DNA of 64,000 bases, from the NCBI RefSeq assembly GCF_018143015.1, contig NC_054743.1, positions 28,864,934-28,928,933 on the forward strand. The letters are read 5' to 3'. The DNA is from Lytechinus variegatus. Its lineage: Eukaryota > Echinodermata > Echinoidea > Temnopleuroida > Toxopneustidae. The notes under the pieces are model-generated. The model worked only from the letters and a program-made list of their open reading frames with translations. It made no database searches and was not told the origin of the DNA. This document shows positions 9,601 through 24,600 of the stretch, one piece after another; position 1 is the stretch's first letter; every line of letters begins with the position of its first letter. The position numbers were made by a program, and so were the translations under genes.

Positions 9601-12600
9601 CGAAAGATTGCATGCGATGTTTTGAAATTGGCCGTGAATAATATGTGTGAAAAAAAAGATACTGGCCCAAAATCACTAATTTTGAGGATAACCGGAAGAT
9701 GGACATGGAGTGAATAACGGGTGAAGAGTAAGAAATTAGGCCTAAGCTATTTTATTTTCTCGTTATGTTTTTTTCTATAATTTTTACAATATTAAATAAC
9801 ATTTCCATCCCACCATTGTCACTCGGAATATCTGATCGAGTTCACCGTACCGAAGTTCAGGTAGGTTGAGCGTAGTGTAGTGAAGTACATGACATGGAGC
9901 CTAGAACCACCTGCCATAAGAGACACTTGTAAACAAGATAAAATTAACATAAGAGACACTTGTAAACAAGATACAAATTATAACGTAAATGTTTTTTTGT
10001 TTGATTTTTACACCTTCATACGCCTAATGCATATGAAGATTTCCAAAATTGGTTAAAGAAAAGGCAAAAAATTGAACTTAAGATTTCTTACCAGACCGAT
10101 CTCCTGTAGATCTCTCAATCCGTTTGTCAACAAAGCAAATCCAATAGGTCAGACCCTTGAACCTTCGTTATGACGTACCTTCGATTAGCAATGTTACAAA
10201 GTGCCGTTTTAAATTTATACAGTGTAGATATAAATTATTTTAAAATTCAATGCGTGATCATAAATAATTATGAGTAATATTTTTTGTCAAATTTATGACC
10301 GCTGTAATTGAACACTTCATTTTATGAAGTGACAGAAAACTTGCTTTCCTTCGTTTGGAGATCGCTGCAGAAGTACTGAATTTATTGATTGATTTTTTAA
10401 TTTTTTTGTTTGAATTTGAGGAGCTTGCGTTTGCAGCACTTGTACCGGTACCAACGTATAATACGCAATGATTACTGTTGCAATTGGTGATTCTCAAATT
10501 GGCTCCGAGTGATTGCGCAATGCTTTTCAGATAATATCTTGGTACAAAAACTTGATTCTCCTGAATAAAATGTATACTAAATCTGCGATTTTGGAAGTGA
10601 ATTCACTCTAGCTTTAATAGTCGAAATATGTTTTCCTGAACTGAGCCTGTATAGATATAGATCTAGTGTGGGGATATCACTCATGTCAAGGTGAATACAT
10701 GTAAGTAAATGAGTGTTATTAGCCGAGATCGAATGATTGTTACTTAATTAGGTAGGGAGTAAGCCTGAGTCGAATCGATTTTAAAATCGGTGTTCGATCG
10801 ATGTCATCGAACACCGGTGCAGATTTTGCAAAATCGGTGCATCGAAAAAAAAAAAAAAAACGACGGCCGGCCGATTCGTTTGGATCACACAATCAATCAT
10901 CAAAATATCAGTAATGTCCAACTTGACTACTACTTACTTGATTTCTATTGCCCCCTAAATGAAACCGATTGTGTAATTATGATGCCTATTCACCATTAAT
11001 TTGAAGTTTATTTCGATCATACTTCGAGTCTTACTCGTCTGCTCGTGCTGAGATAATTTATGCACGATGAATTCATGAATGGAATTGGCCATCGATCGTG
11101 CATGCGCAGTACTGTTCTTTAATCAAACCAGAAAATGGCCGGAGATTGACGCGATCAACGTAAAATAAATCTTGCTTTCATGAACAATATTAATATCATG
11201 ACCACAGAACATTATTTAATCGTAATATTTAACAATAATTTGCATATGATAATCATTAATATGAATTTAGAGCTTGATGTGAAACGTTTGTATTTCGTTT
11301 CAATGCAATGGCGGACATCTCATGACGATCGACTTGAGTCAAGAGAGTGCACTTGTCTAAAAAATATAATTATCACATCAGGATTGATTCTCGAACATTG
11401 CCTACATTCAAAAACTCTTTTCAAGATCGTAATATAACCATATAATAACATTTTACATGACAAAACAGAGAAAATTGCGTTTGATATTTTTTTCCCATCA
11501 ATTTGAAGCTAGTTTGTGCCAAACTTTGGGCTCTGATTTCATGAATGGAAAATATGTCATACGTCATCGAACACGCATGCGCATTGTGCTTCTTTTCTCG
11601 GAGCTCGGAGAAGACGTCCAGAGATGGAATAACAAAAGAAATAATGCCAGTATTAATTCTTCCATATGAACATAACATACTTTGCTGACATCGTCAATAT
11701 TCTTCGTATGACCATAAAATCTTGTTAAATCGTAATAATTTATATGAATTTAGGGCTCGATTTGAAACATTCGTATTTATTTCGATCGCATGCTCAATAT
11801 CATTGTGTCAACAAAAAAAAAGTGATTGTCATCATCAGGATTAATTCTCGAACATCGTCATAACTCATATTCCACAATCTTTCCTCACAATCGTTATATC
11901 AGCATTGAATAGCAATTCAAATGACCATTCAGAGAAAATTACGTATTTATTCGCATAAATTTATTTGGAACTCATTTTGGAGCCAACTACACAATCTCAG
12001 GCAAGTTATAGCGCTCTCCGTTGGTTGCACTTGTTTGCTGGAGTTGACAAGCACGCCTGTCGTTTCGGGAGAGTGAGTGTACGGGCCTGCGGACGGGGCT
12101 GGTGAATGCGAGTCTGGACTGCTACCGAAAATAATTCGGATCGACTCTGCGTGATTCATGTCTTTATTATTGTTTCACTTTAAACTTATATGTTGTCATC
12201 TGCAAATATCATTGTTGAAGATATTTTGGGAAGAATTCTGCATTGGTCCTCGGCCTTTTTTTTGTGTGTTTTGTGGTCATGGAAAATACAAACGAACTTT
12301 GCTCTAGCATCTGCTTGTGCAACGCTCACCCGGCTAACGCCAGCGCATACTGTCAGTGCGTAGTGCATGCATAGCGCATCGACGCGATGGCCGGAGCAAA
12401 TTTTTTCCCGCTTCAATATTCGATGCATCGATGTTCGATCGAATTAAAGCTGTCGAACACCGGTTTTCAAAATAATCGATATGACTCAGGCTTAGTAGGG
12501 AGACAAAATTACGGTACCTTTCCATGTCAACATTGTCGATGTCGGGATTTATTTTTAAGTGACATGTCGACATGGATTTTTGTTCCTGACAACAGCACTA

Positions 12601-15600
12601 AACGGTACATTTATTGCTTGATTGACCAAATTCCTTCCCCTGCACATATTAAATCTTTGGTTTTGTACCGAGTTTAATATTCTATCCTACACTAGATGGT
12701 ATCTTCACATTAGGGGGGAAAATGGTATAACAAACCTCAGAAAAAGTCTTGAATTCGAGCATGGATAAGGTCAACTGTATAAAGTTATCTTTTATTCATG
12801 AAGCTGACCATCCTCTGCTTATCTTTTCAGAAGCAAGAAAGATGACAGTATGGCTAGTAAATCTCCCAAGTCAAGAAAGATAAAAATCAACAGGGATACT
12901 TCCAAACTGATATTAGGATCATCAAAAAAGACTGAAGATTTGGAAACGGTCAAGTCTGAATCGAAGGAAAGGACCAAGCGTCATCATGGGGAATCCAGTT
13001 CTGGGAACAGTAATAAGATACAGAAACTCATGAAGCTGTATGAGGAAGATGCATCAAATGCAGCGACTCTGAAAGGACAGGGTTCCAATGCCTCACAACT
13101 GGAAGGGTCTGCACCTTTAAAGACAACTCATGTTCTTGCAAACATTGAAGCAGAACCCCCGAATCCTGATGTCAAGATGACCAAGAAGGATTCTAAATCA
13201 ACAATTTTATTGAAAAAAGAACCTTCAAAGGCAGACCCTCATTTTAAGGCTTTACCATTGGGCAAAAAGATGGAATCTGATGATGATGTTGTTGCGGAGA
13301 AGAAGGGCGTTCCAATGTTGGGTGAAAAGAAAACGATCAAGATAAATATCCAAACCAAATTGTTGGCATTACCACAAAAATCAGAGAAAGTAATTGAAAA
13401 GGAGTCAGACTCGGACTCTCGCAGCAGCAGTGATGGTGATGATAGTAGTGACAGTGACGATGAAAAGTGGATTGCCGATGGTTTACCATGGAGAACCATT
13501 CTGGAAGATGGTGAGTTGTCACCTTCATCCGATGAAGCAGAAGAAGAAGGAGAAGAAGAAGGAAGAGGAGGAGAAAAAGACGTCAAGGAGACAAGTGAGA
13601 ATTTGGATAAGACTATAGAAGAAAAGGAAACAGAAGTGTTGGAAAGAAAGGGAAAAGATAAGCGATCCTCCAAACACAAACACAAGAGCAAACACAAGAA
13701 GCACAAGCATAAGAAAAGCAAAAAGAAAAAGAGTAAGCACAAACGCAAGGACAAACAGGAAAAGGAAAGTTCTTGTGTAAAGAATGCTGATCATGGGGCG
13801 AAAGGGGGAGTAGAAGTTGATGTTGAACAAAAGGGAGAAAAGGCAAGCTCTAGCAAGAAAAGGAGCAAAGAAGAAAAGCAGAAGGAATCAATGCAGGACT
13901 CAAAGGAGAAGAAAGGTAGGAGTAGTTCAAGTTCCAGTAGAAGAACAAGTGAAGAAAGGGAAGCAAAGGGAATAAAACAGGATGAAACTTTGAAAGATGT
14001 TCAGAAAAATATAAGTAGTAAATCCTCAGAAAGAAAAGAAAAATCTAGAAGTCATCATGGAAGTAGAAGTAGCTCAAAGGAAAAGCATGCAAAAGATGCG
14101 ATAGAGGTCTTTAAGAAATCAGAACCTGATTTGAGTGTGGAGACAGGCAGAAGAAAGCATGACATTGATAAAAAAGAGAAGGCCGATAGCAAGCATGAAA
14201 GAGGGTCCAAGAGCAATGAAAAAATTACCAACAGAGAAAGTCAGAAAGAGATAGAGAAAATCGAAGTTGATGTCAAATCTGTACATTTATCTAAAGAAAT
14301 AGAAAGAAGCATCAAGGTTACTGAACTAAAGCGAATTGAGCTTGAGGAAAAATGCAGAAATGTCACTGGAAGTAACATAAAAGCCAAAGAAGAAATGTTG
14401 CATGCCAAGACAAATTCTCGAAAGAGTGACTCAAAGGAAGAAACTGGGACTGAACAGGCAGGGCCAAATCCCTCGCATGCAGATGGAAGCATCTCAATAA
14501 CACTTTCTAGCATAAAGGATACTGCCAAAACTCAGAAAGATGGCAAAAGCAACTCTAGCCACAAAATTGATAAGCAAAGACATCATGAGAGTGAATCAAA
14601 GGAGGAGTCAAGACAAAGGGAAGACAGTAAGAATAGACATAAAACAGAGGAGGGTAAAAAGGACTCAAAACATGATGAGAGTTCCAGTAAGGACAGGAGG
14701 AAAGATGATAAGAGACACAAAGAGAAAAAGAAAGACAAAGACAAGGAAGATAAAAAGCGTCACTCCAGGAAGAATCAAGTAGCAACCAAAGTCAAGATTG
14801 ATCATCTTGAACATGACTTTCCATCTGCTGAAGAATATGCTGATGTTTCAGGCAGCATGGACTCAGCTGAAAAGAAGGATGATGTAGAAACTGATACGTC
14901 CACTCCAGTTGAATCTGAACTCTCTGAAATCAAGTCGCGAATTGGAAAGCCTGTTGAAGTGGTCCTGCTAAAAGAGGATGAAGTCGAGGCAGAAAATACA
15001 GACAAAAGCAAAGAAAGGGTGATTGAAGGAAAGGGTCACATGGACAGTCCTAATGAACAGGTAGATGTTACCACTGAAAACAATATAGCAGTTGTGAGTG
15101 ATTCTGAAAAGAAAACACCCTTTGCAGAAAAGTGTGGTGTGGTTCAGGACAGGCTAATTCTTGCCAAAGACGCTGCCAAAAGACCTTCTGAAGAAAAGAA
15201 AGATATTGCAGACTCGCCAACACCTGATAAAAATTTAGATAGTGCTGAAAGTCAGGTGGAAAATATTTCTATTGCAAAAGGAAAGACCAGTGATATTAAT
15301 AAATCAAACAAAGAAGGAAAAACTTCAGAAAATTCAGAGCATGTAGGCTCAGTTGATAATAAAGATGTTGCCTCCAAAATTGGGAAGAAAGAAAAAAGAG
15401 CTGACAGTACATCCTCATCCACAGAAAAAACAGAAAAATCTAACAAAAGTGAATCTGGTGAAAAGGAGACGGCTGCGAAGGATGTCAAGAAAGATACTGA
15501 CAGGACATCAAAGAAGAGGAAGAAAGAAAAAGCTGATGATAAAGAGGAAGGAGCAGTTGACAGTGAAATTGAAGAAGGTGAAATCGTTAAAAAGCACAAG

Positions 15601-18600
15601 AAAAGTAAGAAGAAAGATAAAAAGAAAGATAAAAGTGAGAAAGACAGGAGTGATAGAGACAAAAGTGAACACAGAGAAAGACGTAGGAGTAGGTATTCTG
15701 ATTCACGCTCAGAATCCCGTTCACACTCTCGCTCTCACAAGAAGCACAAAGGCTCACGTTCAAAATCACGCTCTGATGACGGTAGTGATAGTGACATAAG
15801 CATCGGGAAACCCAAAATGGTGGAAAAGAGTTATTTCAGTGAGTCAAGAGGCTGCTGGGTAACACGGATGGTCCCGAAAGAAGACGACAGTTCATCTGAC
15901 CCTGATGATGGAGACGAACCCTACGACATTGGCGACACCTTCATCCGCCATCCTGCACATGACAGAAGGAGCGTGTTTGACAGACTTGGCAGTGGGAGCA
16001 GCAGTCGTAGAGGACACTTCAATGACCGATATGACAGGCATTCACGCTATGGCTACAGTCGCAGAAGGGGGCGTTCCTATTCAAGGTCACGTTCTAGGTC
16101 GCGGTCGAGGTCCCCCAAGTTTAAGATTGACAAGAAGAAACTTTTGGAGATTGCCAAGGCCAATGCTTTACAGAGGATGAGAGCAGGAGAGCTGCCAGCT
16201 AATTTGCCCATCCCTGAATCCATTAAGAAAGCAGCTGACTCATGTAAGTTAATGTGATTCTACAAAAATGCACTTTTATGGTGTATCATTTTTATTTTTA
16301 TTTTTAGAAAGACTTAATAATGTTTTTATTTTTTAATGAATGCATTCTTGTGCTGAATAAATCATGAAATGATAAGGTAAATTAATGTTTTTTGCATACC
16401 TTTAGATATTTGTTCAAATGTTTACCAGCATAATTTTTACTCTTAGATTACAATCCAGTCATTTAGTGAAGAAAGGATGAAGCCATTGATGAAATAATAA
16501 TGTGTAATAAGAGTATAGGAACTTGTCCATTTAAAAAGGCAAATCAAACACCTTTAAAAAAGATAAATTTAAGTTTGTATAATGATTTTAAAATTTTTTG
16601 TATGATCAGTACAGAAATTCTTCAATATAGATTTTTTTTAATTGCAATCTGAAACTGGATTTTATTCAATTCAGTGTCTTAACAAATCGAATTTAAATAA
16701 TTTTGAATTGAATAAATTTTAAAAACTTCTATATATCTCTGAATGTCAAAAATTTATATATGGATTGCAGTTTTATTAGTTTTCAGACTACAGCATTTCG
16801 TATGTTTTACGTTTGAATATTCTGAAAGTGTCTGTGTTACTACATGTACAGCTAAAACTTGCATCATGTTTGTTATTCATCCCTTCTGTAATTTGTTGCT
16901 ATTGCTCCTACAGATGAGGTCAATGAATCCATCCAGAAGTTCACTGAGCGATGCAAGGCCTTGGCTAATCTTCAAGGAGGCAGTTCTGACGATGACTCTC
17001 CGGTGAACAGACCGGTCGGATCAGATGAGGAAGATGGGGATGAGTCTCAGAAACCATTCGTCAGACATCCTTTCAAGGTCAAAGAAGCGGCACCCATTGT
17101 ATTGAACATCAAGGTATTTTTTTTTTCAATTTCATTTTGGCATTTATAACTGCAACCTATACAAATAACCCTCCCTTTCTACATGTATATTAAATATTAA
17201 TGGCACAACAGGATATATTCTTAAAGCTGTTGTAAGTTCATGCAAGTGTGGAACCTACATGTAATGTACTTAAAGGGGAAGTTCACCCTGACAAAAAGTT
17301 ATTGTAAAAATGGCAGAAAAAATAATAAAAATTACTGCTGAAGGTTCGAGAAAAATTCATCATATAATTAAAAGTTATTAGAATTTCAATTATTTGATTT
17401 GTGACGTCATATGCGAGCAACATTCATACATAGTGAATGGTAAAAACTCAATGAAATGTCATTTTCTCAGAAAATTGAAAAATGGTTTTCACTGTACCTT
17501 TTGTATATCAATAGACAAATCAATTCACACTCGATCATGAATAGAAAACAAAATTTAAGTCGTCAGGAACCATACAAAATTTGAAATTCATGCATTTTAT
17601 ATTACATAACACATGGGACAGCTGCTCGTTTATGACTCAACAAATCCAAAACTTTGAACTCTAATAACTTTGTTACTCTTTAACAGATTTCCCTCAAACC
17701 TTCACCAATAGTTTTTACAATTTTTTCTGCTATTTTTGCAGCAAAGTTTTCTTCAGGGTGAACTTCCCCTAAAAGCCAATTGGTGGTTAGGGGCATAATG
17801 CTCATCCCCTCCCACCCCACCCACCTTCTGCGGGTGATATTCACTAAAACAATTCTCCAAAGAAATATAAAATGCAGACGCATTCATTTGTAATAGGCAA
17901 ATAAAATTGCAGCATAGAGAAAGCAGTTCTGTTAAAAAGATTATTTTAAGTAATTTTATGTAAAAACATTCATGCTACAGTCACAACGAAACAAGACTCC
18001 AAACTAACTGATGGTATGCCTCAGGAAATAACAGTTTTGGTCAATTTGTAGTCAGTTTAGCCAGTGTGGCTCGGGCACATTAAGTTGAATTTAATGAAAT
18101 TGACAATGAGGGTAATAATATGTATGATAATAATCATTGAGACGAATACCAATTGTAACAATTTAAAGTGAGTGTACACAGAATCCAATAATGTGAGCTA
18201 AGTGTGTGCTTATGTTGATAAAGAATATGTGCCAAAGGGTTCTAGCAGAAATTGTGCCTTTGCTGAGAAATTAGCAAAATGAGCATGGGATTCCTGTAAA
18301 ATGGCAGGTATTTTTTCAAGCAATAATACTACACTTGTCCCACATGTGCTTATCTGTTTTTCGCGATCGTATAGATTTCATGATTTTACAAAGTTCAGTT
18401 TACTAGTATGTAAAGTATACCAGATCTAGATCCATGATGAGTGACATTAACATTGGTTTTACAGATTGTCTCGTGGAATCGGTGTGCACTGAAACTAATT
18501 TAACTTATCTTTAAATCCTTTGTGGTTCTCTTTAGAATGCTGTGCAGATACCAGTGGGCGGTAAGGACACCCTGAGGGTTCAGTTCCCAGTGTCCAGTGG

Positions 18601-21600
18601 TTCCCAACATCGTAAGAAAGAGGAGGAGATCATCATTGCCAATGCCAATGACCCCTATGGCCAATGGACAGTGAGTAGTCATTGAGTGTGATCCCTACCA
18701 GGGGGCCGTTTCATAAAGCTGTTCGTAAGTTAAGAGCGACTTTAAGAACAACTGGCGAACCTTTCTTGCACACTAAACTAACGCCAATGGTGTACACCTT
18801 TTACCATAAGAAAGGATCACAAGTCATTCTTAAAGTCGCTCTTAACTTATGAACAACTTTATAAAACACCCACCTGGTCTGGGACAAACACCCTTTTGGC
18901 CATTCAGTTTCTCGCAACGGTACACATTCAAATAGATTCAAATTTAAGCAAGATTCCTGGATTATAAGATATCACAGAAAAGTTCACCTATTGATATGAC
19001 CTAGCGGATGACTCGGTCGAGTGTCCCAGTACAGTGCCTATAACTTGCACGTCAATACACTGATGCACGGTCACTGGGGCAGCCCTCAGTGTTGTGTCTT
19101 GAAAGAGTTACAATGTTTAGAATTAGTTATTTAAGTTTTGCATGAATTTCATCAGTTATCTTACTCTTTTCAAATATCAAATATTTGTGTGTACTTTTGA
19201 TATTCCATTGTCTTGAGTCTGTATTCATTTAGTGAACATTTGAATAGTGCAAAAATGTAGTGTTCGATTGCCGATTTTTGATAAAATGATCAAATGCATC
19301 AATCGTTAAGAGTTTTACTCCCAGGCCTAATCCCTACCAGATGCCTCCCTGGTAATGCACTCTTTGGTTCCTTTTTTTCTGCAAAATACAAAACAGAATG
19401 ATTTAGCAGAATGCAAAGAAATTTATGGAAAACCAAAAAAATATTGTGACAAAAAAATTATGTGAAAACATGGAAACAAAAGAAGACCTATTGCTGCTGT
19501 ATTTCCTGTATTTGATACCAAATAGGTGTGATATCAATCTGCATGTCTTGTACAGATTAGATGCATGGATTATATTTTCAACAGCGAATTGATGATTGAG
19601 ATGAAATGATATTTTTGTTTATTTTCAGGCTGTTGAGAAACCAGAGCCCAAGCCAGAACCGAAACCACCGGCAGCACCCACCACAAAGGCCAGTACTACT
19701 ACTGCACCACAGCCACCAACTCCGGCAACTGGGCCAGCAGCCGCACCCGCAACTACACCGGCAACTCAGACTACCCCAGCAACAACAGCCACACCTCCTA
19801 CTTCTGTGGCTTCTGCAGCTGCTGCTGCTCCTGCCGGACCATACATTCCTGGGGTGACCAACATCCAGCCACCAAAGCCGGTTGCAGAGGAGGACAGGGT
19901 CTTTGAAGATGCACCGGGATTCGTAAGTATTTGTCATGCAGCAGGCCTAGTGGATGATGCAAGAATCTAATTTGCACTTGATTCAAAATTTCACTTATTT
20001 TAAATTTCAACTTAGGTAATCAATCGATGCATTTATTTTTTGCTATTGGCAGACGAGAAAATCAGTTGCGTACTTACAGTTTGCCGGACATGTGAATGCT
20101 TTAGGGGCCCAAATTTGTTAGCCATTGATTGCATTTCTTTTTACTCCAAACGTAAAAGTTATAGGTGACAGAAGTCATTTTTTGACAATTTAACATTTTA
20201 ACTTTTGATATATTTCTCACGTGGCAAAGGCGGAAGCATTAATTTCTGCTGCTTGGAGTCAATAATTCACCTTTTATTTGTTGTCATTGTTTGCACAAAA
20301 TACTTTCCTCTAATTTCCTTGTGTTATGAAGTTTATAATTCTTTTGTCATTCCATTTTGTACAGTCTTATGACATTGGTCAGATTGTTTCTGCGAGACTG
20401 AAGGCCGCCAGAGCTCTACAATCCAATCCCAATAATGTGGAGGCGCTCACTGTTCTTCATCACTCACAAAAACAGGTCAGTTGAAAGGAATCTTGTGTCT
20501 CTTTTTTCCAACCTTGACAGAGGTTGACCTTGTTTGATCCAATAACTTGTGAAACAAAGAATTGCAAATAATATATGATTATTAACGTCCAGATATACAT
20601 CTATGCATGTTAACATGTGGTAATTGCATTTTTACAGTACCGGTGTCTTAATAAATGCAGACATGCCAACTGTTTCGGTTTTAGAGTATTTGTTCCTTTT
20701 TTTATTGCTATGAATACGCCAATATCATTTATTTGTATGATTTGTTACTTTTTTATAAATTTTATGAATTTTTAGAGTATTTGTTCCTTTTTTTATTGCT
20801 ATGAATACGCCAATATCATTTATTTGTATGATTTGTTACTTTTTTATAAATTTCCAGTCATGGAGTATGTATTATATACAGCGTGCGGCACTTGAGCTGG
20901 TCCGACAGTCCCAGACTGGTAAAAATCACTGTCGGGCCAGTAACTTGTTGCATGAAAAGAACAAGTAATTTTTTTCCTACGAGCACATGTTTAAAATGGT
21001 GAATGATCAAGCTTTCAAGGAGAGTCAATTCACATGTTTTTCACCGATCTCACTTCAACAGGATGGTGATTGTTGCGTTGAGACAAATTTTTAGAAATAC
21101 TCTTTTTTTGTGAAAAAAAATACTTTTTTTCCTTCGAAGGATTCCTTTTTTTTGTAGAAGGTTAACAGTTCTGTGATTGATGGTGACGATTATCTAAAGA
21201 GAATATAATCAGTATAGTACTCCAAATGGCAAAAAGAAAAGTAAGAGATTGCTAGTTACCCATGGCAAATTGCCATTACGTCACTTACATGTACAATCCT
21301 ACTTTAAGAGATTGAAAGTGGCAAAACAAATCAAAAATACTGTTTTTGCTAGAAGGGGAAAATCTCATCAAATGCAAATTGGAAATGTTTAATATTTCTT
21401 TCAGGTGTACGATTCCTTGTAAGATGAGTGTGCTAAATGCAAATTTCCTTATTTGATTCTTCAAAATTATTCACTGTGTATTAGATTCGGACATGGGCGC
21501 ATAGCAGCAAGAAACCTGGTTTGTTCACAGGTAGCACTGACGCTACTTTCCTCCGTCCAGAACAGCTTAGTAATCCGAATAGAAAAAATCAAGCGTGGAT

Positions 21601-24600
21601 AAAGAAGGTTTGTATTAAAAAAAAAAGAAAACAGGTTTGGACTCTTAATTCTCTAAGTTTTATTAAGTAGAAAGTATTCTGAAGCAAAGGTGTTTTTTTT
21701 GGAAATAGTTATCATTACTTTGTGAGGGATTTTCAGTAGTTTAACATTTCTTTACCACCCCCCCCCCCCCCCCCCATTAGTCACTCTTTATCTGACTGTG
21801 TTTTATTTGTCATCCTTTTCCTGTGTGCTCAGTAATATTTATTTTCTTTTTATGTTATTTCATATTTTTTTTTATTCCTGTTTTTTTGAAATTTCTCATT
21901 TTATGAATAACTTTTAGACCGGACTTTTATTTGGGCCTTTTTTTTTTTAAAGAAAGAAGTGACCAAATTATCTTCACATACACAGAATAAAGCTAATATT
22001 AAGAAGTCTAGATACGTTTTAAATCCTATTCAAACCTGTAAGGTGTTGAACTGATTTGTAGTGAAATGCTGTAGTCTAAATTACATCATACTTAACAACT
22101 ATTTACTATGATATCAATTTGTTAACTGATGCAACAGAGACTTATTACCAAATATCCATGTAAAGCACCTTTTATTTGGAATTTGGTAATATTTCCCTGT
22201 TTCATGAATATCCATCCTTGTTACCTGTAACATGTTTCCAGTGATAGTCGGTGCAAAATAAAAAGACTTACATTTACAGGAAATATGGGATTACATTTCT
22301 TTGTTTCACAAACAAAAAGTTTTAAGAAAATTCATCTGAAAGTGAATATCCATGCATAGTAAACTAAAATACTTTTTTTTTCAAATACATTAAAGCTGTA
22401 GAATCCTGGAGAATAAGTGCATATTAAAAAATAATAAAAATAATGCACATCATTAATAAGGCTACTAAGCTGAAAAACTGGTGTGAAGGTGGCGACTGTA
22501 AGGTTTGTTTGCATATAAAAATAAACCTTATATAACCTTGATTTTCACACCAAAAAATAGTTACTGTATAAATACTGATCTGAAGCCTTACAGACCTCTT
22601 CAGTGTGCACTCCAATGTTATAATGGTCATGCAAGTAGTCAACATGCCATTTGAAGATGTCAAAACACCCCTTTTCCAGAAATGCCATCTTCCACTTCCT
22701 GTCATCTCTCCAATGGGACAACATGGCCTCCTCTGTGGGCCATGGCCTGTCCCATTTTAGAGATGGGGGTGGCAGCATGCATTTCTCTCTGACTAGGCTG
22801 GAAACTTGTTACAGGTTGTAAACCATTACGACGGCTCAGCAATAGCCACGCGGAGAAGAATGTGGAGCTGCAGATGAATCTAGAATGAATAAGAAACGGA
22901 CATCGTGATGTAGAGTTGGTGGGTAAGGAGCGTTTCATTTTAGCACTGTATGAAGGAAATGGGCCCCCACATTTTATGTCGGTATACACATTTTTTTTTA
23001 TGAACAAAATATTGGTCAAGCAGAAAAAATTTCTGTTTTCAGCCAAGTTTGAGAGAATACTCTAGTATCTGGCAATGCAATTGACAACAATTACTGTTTT
23101 GCTGTGTGGTATACTGTATATGGTAAACACTGGAATAGGAATCATCAATTAAAATGTTACTTTATTTTCAGTGTCTTAAACTCTGCAGCAAGAAATGAAT
23201 CAATTGAATCTTGTCTCATGAATAGGATGATATATTTTTTTTCTCATTAGAGCTGTTTTCAAAAACTGATGTATATGGGCCCATTTCTTGTGCTAAATTC
23301 AAACCCTCCTTTCAAGTTTATTGGGGTATTTCTGTGGTGTGTTTTTTTTTCTTCGTGTCATGTATACATATTTCCCTGCGTCGTACAGAAGAAGGTCTCT
23401 GGTGTTGTAAGTATATTCATCTGAGGATACATATGATCAAAAGTAAAAATAGATTTGTCATTCTGTATTAAACTCTATAAAAGCCTGATCAAGTCATAAC
23501 ATTTTCTAAGTTGATTGTTTTGATATTTTGAATAAGATTCTGAATAGTAACAGAAAGTTTGGAAATGTCCTTTGGACTAGTTGATTTTTTTCTTCTTTTT
23601 ATCTGATATTCACTTTTTTCATATTAATTACGGTTATGGATATATTTAGTAGTGCATTTTTAGTGATGACAAATAACAAAGATAAACCCACCTGCATTCA
23701 TCATTAGGTTCTAACACTTTCTTTGTTTTTTTTCTGTTTCTTCCACCATCACTACTTCATTTCCTCCAATTAATTTCTCATTAAAATTAATGATATTATG
23801 GGGAATTTTGACATTGCCCATCCTGCCCATGGGTCATTCCATTTCACCTGGGGTCATCTTGGGTCACTTTTTGGTAACCTTCGGTCATCATCGGTCCCTG
23901 TGGTGCCTGGCTCTTATGTGACCCAACAGGACATGTTCCTGACAGCTGCACCAGTCAACACGGACATCGGACGCTCACTAATGCACAAGATGGGGTGGAA
24001 GCAGGGAGAAGGTCTCGGCAAGAACAAAGAGGGCGCACTCAATCCGCTACTGCTGGAAATCAAGACGGATCGACAAGGTAACTGAAGATTTCCTTGTGAA
24101 TTTTATTTAGTTTGGTCTAAAAACGCCATGTTGATGATTTAGATTGCACAATATATGTGAATAAAGTGCATCCGGAACTACAGTGTACTAGATTACCACA
24201 CTGGCTACATTACAGACTTCGTTCTAGTGAAGACACTTCAATTTTACACATTCCTAGAGTTTTTTCAAAAGGGGGGAAGCTAGCTTTTATTTTTGCGGTT
24301 CCAAATTATGAAATAGTTTGCCAATTCATCTTTGATCATGTACTTCTGTCGAATTATTTAAAAGACATTTGAAAACAAACTTATTTTTGTTGTAGTGTAA
24401 TTGTAATATTGGAGAGTAATTTGTATATGTAAAGCGCATAGAGCAGTTTTAATTCATTGTGTGCTATATAAGCACCAATTTATTATTATTATTAAACAGG
24501 CTCAGTCTCAAACGGGTTAAGCCTTGTTATTAGTTCAAAAGCAAAACCTTGTACATTTCGATTGCCCCAAGGTCTTAACCTTGCTTTAACAGCTATCCGC

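Noticed and set aside
13239-13754. Long antisense ORF over the SON main exon
   Set aside because: It is a Ser/Leu/Phe-rich shadow caused by Lys/Glu codons on the coding strand.
12850-16257. SON starting at the ATG at 12850 and ending at 16257
   Set aside because: Upstream bases from the 12831 acceptor are in frame with exon 1, and a GTAAGT donor at 16244 precedes the apparent stop.
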